A DNA stretch of 64,000 nt from JBEBSD01 sp040394475 (GTDB lineage Bacteria; Bacteroidota; Bacteroidia; Cytophagales; Spirosomataceae), in contig JBEBSD010000006.1 of the NCBI GenBank assembly GCA_040394475.1, positions 62,001-126,000 of the forward strand, in the 5' to 3' direction. The notes beneath the pieces are model-generated. The model worked only from the letters and a program-made list of their open reading frames with translations. It had not been told where the DNA came from and did no database searches. Each line of letters begins with the position of its first letter. Position 1 is the first letter of the stretch. Made by a program: the position numbers and the translations under genes. Positions 34,360-42,873 of this stretch are shown one piece after another.

Positions 34360-35712
34360 CTACCTCACCGCTTTGAGCCGGTCGGCATTCCGGTGAATCT
34401 TATGGATAGCGGCGGCGATAAACTCCATATCGGTCCGGGTAGCCAGGAGCATGTTCTGCGTAAACCACACCGCTTCCCGGCAAAGCTGATCGTTTTCAGG
34501 ACAGGCATTCTGTTCATGATACCGCTTATTATCCGGCTTGCCATAGATACGACGGTAGTTTTCAGATAGGAAAGTCTGTTCCAGGAAGGGCTGCGTAGTA
34601 AGGGGGGTATACCCTCCCGAGCAGGGGACACCTTCGGCCTGCAGGGCTTTTAGGAAATCTTGTCGCGAAAGCCCTCTGAAGGCTTCCTGCTTGTACCGGA
34701 ACGCAAACAAATGGTAGGCCGAACGGGTAGTATCGGCATAGGCCTGTTGCGGGACAATTCCCGGAAGAGGCTTAAGCAATTCTTTCAGATAGGCTGCATT
34801 TTCATTACGCAATGTCGTTTCGGCCTCCAGCCGGGGCAGCATCGCCAGTCCGATGGCAGCCTGGTATTCTGAAAACCGCAATTTGGTTCCCTGCACCAGG
34901 CTGCCCGCCCCTACAGCGCCGATCATCGTTCCGTAGGCAGTACCATAATTCGTATAGGAAAAACATTTATCCATAAAGGCATTGTCGTTACTGACAATGG
35001 CTCCTCCTTCTCCTATGGGCAGATTTTTAGAGTTCTGAAAACTGAAACACCCGGCATGTCCGAGGGACCCCACCCGCTGGTGATTGATTTCAGCAAAATG
35101 TGCCTGGCAGGCGTCTTCAATGACGACCAGGTTGTGTTTTTTGGCAATCGCATTAATACGCGTCATATCTGCCGGTAATCCAAGGATATGTACCGGAAGG
35201 ATGGCTTTTGTACGCGAAGTGATTTTAGCCTCAATTTTGGCCGGATCCATTTGATAAGTAAGCGGGTCAATATCCACAAACACGGGGACGGCGTTATTGC
35301 TGAGTACCGCGGTCACCGTAGCAATAAAGGTATAGGGCGGGACGAGCACTTCATCCCCGGCCTGAACCTCAAACTGATTGAGCGCTGTTACCAGGGCATT
35401 GGTGCCATTCACTACTGTGAGGCACCGTTGGGTCCCGATAGCTGCAGCCCATGCCGCTTCAAATTCACTGACGGTCGCCGCCCGTGACCAGACACCGCTG
35501 CGCATGACTTTCAGCAACAGCGCTTCATCCGTCTCGGGATGCCAGCGAGGCCATTGGGGCCAGCGGCTTTCGGACCAGGCCGGAGACCCGCCCAGCAAGG
35601 CCGGCAGGCCGGCCGCTTCAGCAGCGGCAAAGGAAGGAGCCAGTGTAAGCCCCAGGCCGCTGACCGCATTTTTTATCAGGAAATTTCTACGCGATTGCCG
35701 ATCCGGTTGCAT
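34360..35712 (-). CDS. DegT/DnrJ/EryC1-family aminotransferase with Tat-like leader
   Basis: 450 aa. The N-terminus looks like a Tat signal (SRRNFLIKNAVSGLGLTLAP, then SFAAAEAAG). The rest is a complete PLP fold-type I sugar aminotransferase: VVNGTNALVTALNQFEVQAG, DEVLVPPYTFIATVTAVLSN, VVIEDACQAHFA and the PLP-Lys in FSFQNSKNLPIGEGGAI. The family transfers amino groups to or from keto sugars, normally in the cytosol. An exported member next to an exported Gfo/Idh dehydrogenase suggests periplasmic oxidation and (de)amination of a sugar. The leader could instead be a relic; it has the h-region and Arg pair of a working one. Confidence 0.86.
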   Translation of the reverse strand: MQPDRQSRRNFLIKNAVSGLGLTLAPSFAAAEAAGLPALLGGSPAWSESRWPQWPRWHPETDEALLLKVMRSGVWSRAATVSEFEAAWAAAIGTQRCLTVVNGTNALVTALNQFEVQAGDEVLVPPYTFIATVTAVLSNNAVPVFVDIDPLTYQMDPAKIEAKITSRTKAILPVHILGLPADMTRINAIAKKHNLVVIEDACQAHFAEINHQRVGSLGHAGCFSFQNSKNLPIGEGGAIVSNDNAFMDKCFSYTNYGTAYGTMIGAVGAGSLVQGTKLRFSEYQAAIGLAMLPRLEAETTLRNENAAYLKELLKPLPGIVPQQAYADTTRSAYHLFAFRYKQEAFRGLSRQDFLKALQAEGVPCSGGYTPLTTQPFLEQTFLSENYRRIYGKPDNKRYHEQNACPENDQLCREAVWFTQNMLLATRTDMEFIAAAIHKIHRNADRLKAVR

Positions 35713-35809
35713 ATTGAAAGGAGTTTTTTCGGTACCACAGATTATTCAGATTGACACAATTAACTAACCATTGTCATAACTTTTTCAACATTTCAATCCA
35801 CCGCCACCA

Positions 35810-35899
35810 CCGATCTCCGATAGCTTGATTGTCTGATAGCCGATAGCTAATTTCCCACCTAACACCTAATACCTAACACCTAACACCTATCATCTACCA
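35810..35899. repeat. 7-bp-period array (CCGATAG then AACACCT)
   Basis: Two heptamer families in succession: CCGATAG/CTGATAG (35810-35850) and AACACCT/AATACCT (35851-35890). The second contains the stop codon of the Gfo/Idh gene (35890-35892). Confidence 0.85.
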
Positions 35900-36906
35900 C
35901 CCAAAACCTCCTCCAGGCGTACCGGTTTTCCCCCGCGCCGTTTGCTTTCTTCCGCCGCCTCCATGAAGGCAAAAATCTCAATCGTCTCTTCCGGAGTTAC
36001 CGGAACCTTCCCGGTTTCGAAATAATCGATAATTGCTGCCAGAAGCGGCTCATACCCTCCGTACGGACCCAAGGTCCGGTTCCCGTCCGTTGTATAAACC
36101 GTTCCTCCGTAGTTATGTTTACCCGTCCGGGTACCCCTGAAAGTGCCTACCCGGCCATCCGTCCAGGTACCTACCACAATGTCCGTTCCCTCCGTATGGG
36201 TCCGGATTACTTCTCTGCATCCGGTTCCCATCACGGTGTAAAGAGTTTCCACCCCGTGGATCCCGTACCAGAAGAGGTCGGGATGTGTCTTTTCCAGGGA
36301 AGCCGGGCTATAAGTGTCCGCTCCTACAACTTTGGTTTTATCCAGGTCGTCGAGCCCTTTGATATAGCGAAGGGAAGAAGCGGAGAAAAGCGGAATACCG
36401 TACCGGGCGGAAGCCTCAAAAATGGCGATCGTATCGGCCAGGGAGGCAGCGATGGGTTTGTCTATAAACACCCGCTTTTTGGCTTTCAGGACCGGGAGCA
36501 CCTGTTCCAGATGCAGACGGCCGTCATTGGTTTCGAGCAGGATGACGTCCGTTTGCTGCAGGAGCGCCTCAATAGAGTCGACAATAGCTACCTTCAGCTT
36601 TTTTACTTCTTCGATGTAACCGGGAATACGCGTGGCGCTGCTCTCGATATCCCGGCTGCCGTAAGGATAAGCCGCTACGACCTGGTATCCTTTGTAAACA
36701 GGAGCAGGATTATCGCTGTTCAGCATTTTGGTGAAAGCAATGCTGTGAGAAGTATCGAGGCCGATGATGCCGACGCGTTTGCCGCCGGCTCCGGCAGATG
36801 AAAAACCAAAAGACGGCTGAAGGAGGCTGAAGCCAACACCGCCGGCCAGGGAGGAAGCCAGGAACTTCCTGCGGTTAAGAGTACTGGTAATATGGTTCAC
36901 ACGCAA
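35890..36906 (-). CDS. Tat-exported Gfo/Idh/MocA-family oxidoreductase
   Basis: 338 aa. Twin-arginine leader NRRKFLASSLAGGVGFSLLQ. The Rossmann start is VGIIGLDTSHSIAF, a variant of GxGxxG, and the EKP position reads VFIDKPIAAS (DKP). The C-terminal domain contains GIHGVETLYTVMGTGCREVI and a Tyr-rich Gly loop. It is shorter than its neighbour at 27609. The second gene behind the LacI regulator, it is probably the first enzyme of the pathway, acting on a sugar in the periplasm. The last two codons and stop fall in a heptamer array. Confidence 0.88.
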   Translation of the reverse strand: MRVNHITSTLNRRKFLASSLAGGVGFSLLQPSFGFSSAGAGGKRVGIIGLDTSHSIAFTKMLNSDNPAPVYKGYQVVAAYPYGSRDIESSATRIPGYIEEVKKLKVAIVDSIEALLQQTDVILLETNDGRLHLEQVLPVLKAKKRVFIDKPIAASLADTIAIFEASARYGIPLFSASSLRYIKGLDDLDKTKVVGADTYSPASLEKTHPDLFWYGIHGVETLYTVMGTGCREVIRTHTEGTDIVVGTWTDGRVGTFRGTRTGKHNYGGTVYTTDGNRTLGPYGGYEPLLAAIIDYFETGKVPVTPEETIEIFAFMEAAEESKRRGGKPVRLEEVLGGR

Positions 36907-37036
36907 TACGTTTAGGATGTATAAAAAGCATGGACTCCCGGAATCGGGTACGTACCCGTAAAGTTACAATTATTTTATTACCATCCAATAACGATAAAAG
37001 GAAATTTAGGGCCGGGCGGTTACAGGGATATTGAAG

Positions 37037-38116
37037 TTAGTTCTTGTAATATTCCTGGTTTTCTTTGGTGATGATATCGATCGGCATGTAGTAGGCCGGG
37101 GGAACCTTTTGACCGAGTACCAGGTGCTGGTAAAGAGACATGACAGCGCGGTAACCCTGATCTTCCGGCTGGTGACAGATTAAAAAGTCGACCACACCCG
37201 ACTGGAGGTATTTGATATTGTCGGCGATATAATCGTAGCCGATCAGCGGAATGCTGTTCCGCTGGCTATTATGCAGAAACGAAGCGACGGTAGCTACCTG
37301 GGAGTTCGTGACAAAGACAGCTTCAATGTCTTTCTGAAGAATGAAAATATAGGTCAAATGCCTGGCGACCGATTCGTAATCGGTTTCATGAATATCGATT
37401 CTCGTAATTTCATTGTCCAGTTGATTGTCTTTAAAATAGGCCCGGAACCCGTTTTCAATCTGGAGATAATTAAAGCTGCCGGCTTCCAGGGCGATGTTGA
37501 CCATCAGGATCTTGTTCCTGCCTTTCAGCCTGTAGGTGAGTAGCTTGGCGCCGAGGTAGCCGCTCTGATAGTAGGGCGGGCCTATATAACTGAGGCTGTT
37601 TTCACCCGGGATATCCGAATCGATAAAAACGTAAGGGATGTTTTTGCGGTCACATTCCTTTGTGAACTTTTTGCTTTCTTCTATAAAGGAAGGAGCGAGA
37701 ATGATCCCGTCGTATGAAGCTGCGAGGAGGTTTTGATAGTGTTGAAAAAAGGAATCGCGGTCCCGCAGGTTAAAAAGAAAAATATCCACGTATATCCCAA
37801 GCTGCCGGATTTCACTTTCTGCTCTCCTGATCCCGTTGAGCGGAGCCGACCAGAAATCGGTTTCTTCCGTCACCGCCGGGACCAGCGCAGCAATACGGTT
37901 GACTTTTCCGGAGGCGAGCCTGCTGGCCAGGAGATTAGGCTGATAATCGAGCTCCTCTATGATTTTGATGATTTTTTCCTTGGTTTTGGCGGAAACGCCC
38001 TCCCGGTTGTGAATAACCCTGTCGACAGTGGCGATCGACACGTTGGCTCTTTTGGCAATCTCTTTCACTCCTGAAAGGTTTTTTGGCCTCTGCGGACTGT
38101 TGGTTTTGTTTTTCAC
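37037..38116 (-). CDS. LacI-family transcriptional regulator
   Basis: 359 aa. The N-terminal LacI helix-turn-helix is complete (GVKEIAKRANVSIATVDRVI, HNREGVSAKTKEKI), with the hinge region near LASRLASGK. The periplasmic-binding-protein-like effector domain follows (IAALVPAVTEETDFWSAPLN, YDGIILAPSF, IPYVFIDSDIPG, VFVTNSQVATVASFL). It is the leading gene of the 24-38 kb cluster, so it most likely controls it in response to the sugar or an intermediate. I did not find an obvious palindromic operator in 38117-38296. Confidence 0.92.
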   Translation of the reverse strand: MKNKTNSPQRPKNLSGVKEIAKRANVSIATVDRVIHNREGVSAKTKEKIIKIIEELDYQPNLLASRLASGKVNRIAALVPAVTEETDFWSAPLNGIRRAESEIRQLGIYVDIFLFNLRDRDSFFQHYQNLLAASYDGIILAPSFIEESKKFTKECDRKNIPYVFIDSDIPGENSLSYIGPPYYQSGYLGAKLLTYRLKGRNKILMVNIALEAGSFNYLQIENGFRAYFKDNQLDNEITRIDIHETDYESVARHLTYIFILQKDIEAVFVTNSQVATVASFLHNSQRNSIPLIGYDYIADNIKYLQSGVVDFLICHQPEDQGYRAVMSLYQHLVLGQKVPPAYYMPIDIITKENQEYYKN

Positions 38117-38296
38117 GTGCGGTCCTGTTTAAACTGGAATGTGGTACGAATGGAATTAACGAGGTACATTGCAGGTGCAAATATATCATTCTCAAAGACT
38201 CCGGGTAAGCAGGAAAAGGATTATTGCCGAAATATATACGATCTGACCGGAGTCCGGGACGTACGCAGCGGGAAGGGGATGGGTGACGGAAGAAAT

Positions 38297-38332
38297 GCCC
38301 TATCCCGCGACGGTATGGTCACGGGATAGGGC
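38297..38332 (-). terminator. hairpin terminator between RND gene and LacI gene
   Basis: Perfect 11-bp arms GCCCTATCCCG and CGGGATAGGGC with a 14-nt loop, 6 nt past the stop of the RND permease (38339). The following T content on the minus strand is modest (ATTTCTTCC), so it may be a weak or Rho-assisted terminator. Confidence 0.65.
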
Positions 38333-38338
38333 AGGCCA

Positions 38339-41300
38339 CTACAGAATTTCTTCGGAAGTACCGGGAGCGATTACCCGTTCGTCCAGGCTTTTACGATTGT
38401 AGGCGAATTTGGCAATCAGGGCGAATAGCACAGGCACGATAAAAATAGCCAGCAGCGTTGCCGCGAGCATGCCGCCCAGAACGGTCCAGCCGATGGTGTT
38501 CCGCGCTACAGCCCCCGCACCCTGTGATAAAGCGAGCGGCAATACCCCCAGGATGAATGCCAGCGAAGTCATAATGATAGGGCGCAGCCGAAGGATAACG
38601 GCTTCGAGGGTGGCTTCTCTGATGGATTCTCCATTATCGACACGCTCTTTGGCAAATTCCACAATAAGGATGGCGTTTTTGGCCGCCAGCCCGATAAGCG
38701 TCAGCAAACCAATCTGTGCATAAATATTGTTGCTCAGATGCGGGAGACAGATCAGTGTAAGGATCGCGCCGAAGGCCCCGATCGGAACTGCCAGCAGGAC
38801 CGAAAACGGAACCGACCAGCTTTCATACAAGGCTGCCAGAAAAAGAAATACAAATAAAATGGACAGGCCGAAGATATAGGTAGCGGTATTTCCGGAATTG
38901 ATTTCTTCCAGGCTCATTCCGGAAAATTCATAACCGTATCCTGCCGGCAATACCTGCGCAGCCACTTCCCGGAGGGCCTGAATAGCATCGCCGCTGCTGT
39001 ATCCTTTCGCGGAATTGCCATTGATTTCAGTGGACCGGTACATGTTATAATGCGAGATCAAGGGAGCACTCTCCACTACTTTGTGCGAAATAACCGTACT
39101 GATAGGAACCATCTCGCCGTTCTGATTCCTGACAAAATAGCTGCCAAGCTCTTTGATGTCACTTCGGTAATTTGTATCTGCCTGTGCCACAACCCGGAAA
39201 TTGCGGCCATATAGTGTGAAATCGTTGATATAGCGACTTCCGAGGTAGGTTTGTAAGGTGCTGTATACGTCTGAAATGGATAATCCGAGCTGCTTGGCTT
39301 TTTCGCGGTCTACCGTAAGTTCATACCCGGGCGTCTTGGCCGTAAAGAAGGTGAATGCACCCTCAATTTCAGGTCGTTTGTTGGCGGCAGCCAGGAACTC
39401 CTGCGAGACATCTTCAAATGACTGGATGTCATCCGTACTTTCCTGCTGTTCGAGAATAAAACTGAATCCTCCCGTCCGGCCCAGACCGTTAATTGCAGGC
39501 GGCTCGATCACCACAACGCTGGCCTCTTTCAAGCCGCTGAACTGTTTGCGCAAGGACGCCGCAATATTGAATTGGGAGAGCGAGTCAGCCTTCCGGGTAT
39601 CCCAGTGGTCCAGCAGGGTGAAAATGGTCCCGCTGTTGGATTTGGAGGCAAATGTCACTCCATTTAACCCTCCAAGACCGGAGTGGTGGGCAATTCCCGG
39701 GGTATTGCTCATGATCTGCATCATGGTATCCAGGGTAGCCAGCCCCCTTTGAGTGGAAGCAGCCTGCGGCAATTCAAAGGTAACAATTAACCTTCCGCTG
39801 TCTTCTATCGGGATAAAACCTGTGGGTTTGCTCTTAAACAGCAAGCCGGTGCCGATGTAAATGCAGATCAGGACGATGACTGTCAGGGGAGTATAACGGA
39901 TGCACTGCTGGACACCTGCTGAATAGCGCTCGGTAACACGTCTGAACCATTCATTAAACCGGTAAAAAAAGTGGTTTATTCCTTTGGACTCTTTGTCAAG
40001 TCGCATGGGTTTGAGCATCAATGCACAAAGTGCCGGCGTAAGGGTGAGGGCTACGAGGGCCGACAAGAGCACCGAAAAAGCAATGGTAATGGCAAATTGC
40101 TGGTAGAGACGCCCGACAATTCCGGGAATAAAGCCTACGGGAATAAAGACGGCGGCAAGGATCAGGGCGATAGCGATTACAGGACCGGAGATGTCCTTCA
40201 TGGCCCGGAAAGTAGCCTCTTTGGCGGACAGCCCCTTTTCGTCGATATAATGTTGTACTGCTTCTACCACCACAATGGCGTCGTCTACTACAATCCCGAT
40301 CGATAATACCAGGCCGAACAAGGTGAGGGTATTGATCGTAAAGCCCATTGGGATAAAAAAGATAAAGGTGCCGATAATGGAAACCGGAATTGCCAGTACC
40401 GGGATGAGGGTGGCCCTCCAGCTTTGCAAGAACAGGAACACAACGATGGTTACCAGCAAAAGAGCCTCCAGGAGTGTTTTGACAACCTCATTAATGGAAA
40501 CTTTTACGATAGAGACCGACTCGAAGGGAACAATATAGTCGACGTCGTTCGGGAAGGACTTGGCCACTTTGTCCATCGCATTATAAATACCCTCTGCGGT
40601 TTCAAGGCTGTTGCTTCCCGGTGCTTCGTAAATCAGCAGGTAAGCAGCCGGATTGCCGTCGGTAAAGGAGTTGTTGGCATAACTGAATTTTCCCAATTCT
40701 ACCCGGGCAACGTCTTTCAGATAGACAATTGCGCCGCTGGCTGACTGGGCCCGGACGATGACGTTGCCGAATTCCTCTGCCGTGGTAAGGCGGCTGTTGG
40801 TGAAAACGGTATATTCAAAGGCTTCGGCCGAATGCTGGGGAGGAGCGCCGATGGCGCCTATCGCTACCTGCAGGTTCTGCTCTTGAAGGGCTGCCGTGAC
40901 TTCTGAAGACGTCAGGCCCAGCTGCGCCATTTTATCGGGTTTTAACCAAACCCGCATGCTGAAATCATCGGCACGACTGAAAACATCCCCAACGCCTTTT
41001 ACACGCAATAATTCGTTTTTAACGTAAATATTGGCGTAGTTATTCAAAAAGGAGACTCCGCGTGTGCGGTTCGGGGAATAGATCGCTACCAGCAGCAGCA
41101 GGGTGGGATTACGTTTCCGGACGGTCAGGCCTAGCCTGGTAACTTCTGACGGCAGCTGAGGGGCGGCGACACTTACCCGGTTTTGAACGTCAAGCGCAGC
41201 AATATCAACGTCCGTTCCTACTTCGAAAACAGCGTTAATAGTAGTACGGCCGTCGCTGGTACTGTTGCTTGACATGTAGGTCATACCCGGGGTCCCGTTG

Positions 41301-41509
41301 ATCTGGGTCTCAATGGGGGTGGTCACGGTTTGTTCTACGGTCGAGGCATCCGCCCCGGTGTAGGCGCCCGAAACAGTCACCGTAGGAGGGGTAATATTAG
41401 GGTATTGACTGACGGGCAGGTTGATGATGGCCAATATTCCGACCAACAGGATCACGACCGAAATAACGATGGCCATAATAGGCCGGTTGATAAATCTATT
41501 TGCGAACAT
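38339..41509 (-). CDS. RND efflux permease, HAE1 (AcrB/MexB) family
   Basis: 1056 aa, the full length for the family. It starts FANRFINRPIMAIVISVVIL, with twelve membrane helices and two large periplasmic loops. The helix-4 proton-relay motif is GIVVDDAIVVVEAVQ with both Asp residues. Porter-domain blocks such as TTPIETQINGTPGMTYMSS and ALDVQNRVSVAAPQLP are typical. It takes up drugs or other amphiphiles from the periplasm and outer leaflet and exports them with the adaptor and TolC encoded upstream in the same direction. Confidence 0.95.
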   Translation of the reverse strand: MFANRFINRPIMAIVISVVILLVGILAIINLPVSQYPNITPPTVTVSGAYTGADASTVEQTVTTPIETQINGTPGMTYMSSNSTSDGRTTINAVFEVGTDVDIAALDVQNRVSVAAPQLPSEVTRLGLTVRKRNPTLLLLVAIYSPNRTRGVSFLNNYANIYVKNELLRVKGVGDVFSRADDFSMRVWLKPDKMAQLGLTSSEVTAALQEQNLQVAIGAIGAPPQHSAEAFEYTVFTNSRLTTAEEFGNVIVRAQSASGAIVYLKDVARVELGKFSYANNSFTDGNPAAYLLIYEAPGSNSLETAEGIYNAMDKVAKSFPNDVDYIVPFESVSIVKVSINEVVKTLLEALLLVTIVVFLFLQSWRATLIPVLAIPVSIIGTFIFFIPMGFTINTLTLFGLVLSIGIVVDDAIVVVEAVQHYIDEKGLSAKEATFRAMKDISGPVIAIALILAAVFIPVGFIPGIVGRLYQQFAITIAFSVLLSALVALTLTPALCALMLKPMRLDKESKGINHFFYRFNEWFRRVTERYSAGVQQCIRYTPLTVIVLICIYIGTGLLFKSKPTGFIPIEDSGRLIVTFELPQAASTQRGLATLDTMMQIMSNTPGIAHHSGLGGLNGVTFASKSNSGTIFTLLDHWDTRKADSLSQFNIAASLRKQFSGLKEASVVVIEPPAINGLGRTGGFSFILEQQESTDDIQSFEDVSQEFLAAANKRPEIEGAFTFFTAKTPGYELTVDREKAKQLGLSISDVYSTLQTYLGSRYINDFTLYGRNFRVVAQADTNYRSDIKELGSYFVRNQNGEMVPISTVISHKVVESAPLISHYNMYRSTEINGNSAKGYSSGDAIQALREVAAQVLPAGYGYEFSGMSLEEINSGNTATYIFGLSILFVFLFLAALYESWSVPFSVLLAVPIGAFGAILTLICLPHLSNNIYAQIGLLTLIGLAAKNAILIVEFAKERVDNGESIREATLEAVILRLRPIIMTSLAFILGVLPLALSQGAGAVARNTIGWTVLGGMLAATLLAIFIVPVLFALIAKFAYNRKSLDERVIAPGTSEEIL

Positions 41510-41634
41510 GTTTCGTTAAGCTGGGCTGCTCTCTACACAAAAGCAGCCATGGAATAGGTAGAAGCGATAAGGTCTGAAGTATTCACCCGGCACCTGCCGG
41601 CTGATAGCCGACATTTCAATGTCACCTGCGGACC

Positions 41635-42759
41635 TCATTGCCTGGCCGGCATTGTGCCTGCTGATTTTTCAATTTTCGAACCGTTTTTTAATTTTTGGAT
41701 GCCTTCGGTGACAATTTCATCGTCAGCCTCCAATCCGCTGTGGACGATAATCCGGTCGTTCATCTTGGTTCCCAGCGCGACTAGTTGCTGAACGACGCTG
41801 TCGCCCTGCACTTTGTAAACAAAAAATTCGCCCATTTGCTCAACGACCGCCTTGTAAGGGATCAGTAATACCGGACCGGAAGTGTTTTTTCTGACGTTTA
41901 AATTCACTGTCATACCCGCCCTGAGGACGCCGTCCGGGTTAGGGAAATTCAAGCGCGCCCGGATGGTTCCGGTCTGGGGATTGACGGCGCGGTCCAGCAA
42001 TTCGACCCGGCCGGGCCGCTGATAAGCGGAACCATCGGGCAGGGCCAGGGTAAACAGGGAGTCTGCAGGTGCGCGCATCAGCTGTGAAAACAAAGGAATC
42101 TCTTTCTGGTCGAGCTGGACGTCCACTGCCGTAGGATCGTCGGTCGAGACACTGTTCAGCAGGGTTTGACCGGAATTGACCAGCGCGCCAAGCCGCACAT
42201 TCGAGATCCCGATCGTTCCGCTGAAAGGAGCCGAAATGGTGGCATATCGTAAACCGACCGTACTGTGATCAAGGGCGGCGCGGGCGGCATTCGCCTGCAT
42301 TTCAGCCGCCTCCAACGCAGCCACAGCATTGTCGACCAGTTGTTTGGCGATCGCGTCCTGTTTGTCGAGTTCGAGGTACCGGTCGGCGTTTTTGCGTGCC
42401 AGTTTCTCATTGGCCAGCGCCGCGTTCAGGTTGGCTTCAGCCTGTGCATTACCGGCCTGGTACTGCTGCTGGTCGATCTGGTAAAGTTTTTGCCCCTTTG
42501 TCACCTTTTGTCCGTCCTGGAAATAAATCCCGGTCACGTAGCCATTGGCCATCGCTACCAGGTCCACCTGCTTCAGGGGGACCACTGTGGCCGGATAGGA
42601 GTCAAAATAAGTACCGTCTCCCAGCAGCACTTTATCCGTAGCAACCTGGGCCGGGGGAGTGGGCGGGGGACCCTGAGCTTCTTTGTTCTGCCCGCATCCT
42701 GCTGAAAAGAGCAGCAGTGCCAATCCCGGTATACTTAGTTGATTGAGAGTTTTTTGCAT
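41635..42759 (-). CDS. RND efflux periplasmic adaptor lipoprotein (AcrA/MexA family)
   Basis: 374 aa from the ATG at 42759; the frame is open to 42834, but the extra part reads through a 14-bp tandem repeat. The lipobox FSAGC puts the acylated Cys at 22. Lipoyl, coiled-coil and barrel domains appear in order: VVPLKQVDLVAMANGYVTGI, a helical hairpin of about 100-160 (QAEANLNAALANEKLARKNA), ATISAPFSGTIGISNVRLGA, and GVLRAGMTVNLNVRKNTSGP. It bridges the RND permease to the TolC protein; the genes are in the order tolC-adaptor-permease. Confidence 0.94.
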   Translation of the reverse strand: MQKTLNQLSIPGLALLLFSAGCGQNKEAQGPPPTPPAQVATDKVLLGDGTYFDSYPATVVPLKQVDLVAMANGYVTGIYFQDGQKVTKGQKLYQIDQQQYQAGNAQAEANLNAALANEKLARKNADRYLELDKQDAIAKQLVDNAVAALEAAEMQANAARAALDHSTVGLRYATISAPFSGTIGISNVRLGALVNSGQTLLNSVSTDDPTAVDVQLDQKEIPLFSQLMRAPADSLFTLALPDGSAYQRPGRVELLDRAVNPQTGTIRARLNFPNPDGVLRAGMTVNLNVRKNTSGPVLLIPYKAVVEQMGEFFVYKVQGDSVVQQLVALGTKMNDRIIVHSGLEADDEIVTEGIQKLKNGSKIEKSAGTMPARQ

Positions 42760-42793
42760 ATATAAGCCATTCACATTTACTGAAAATTTAAGT

Positions 42794-42821
42794 GGGGGCC
42801 AACCTTTGGGGGCCAACCTTT
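42794..42821. repeat. 14-bp tandem repeat, two perfect copies
   Basis: GGGGGCCAACCTTT twice in a row just upstream of the adaptor start, followed by a partial third (GGGGAGG). The unit is 2 x 7 bp in length. Confidence 0.8.
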
Positions 42822-42873
42822 GGGGAGGAGCCATTGGGATAATCCCGGGGATCCGCCTTTTGCCTGCCGGTCG

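Noticed and set aside
42760..42834. Longer start for the RND adaptor
   Set aside because: It would translate the 14-bp repeat and bury the lipoprotein signal that starts at 42759.
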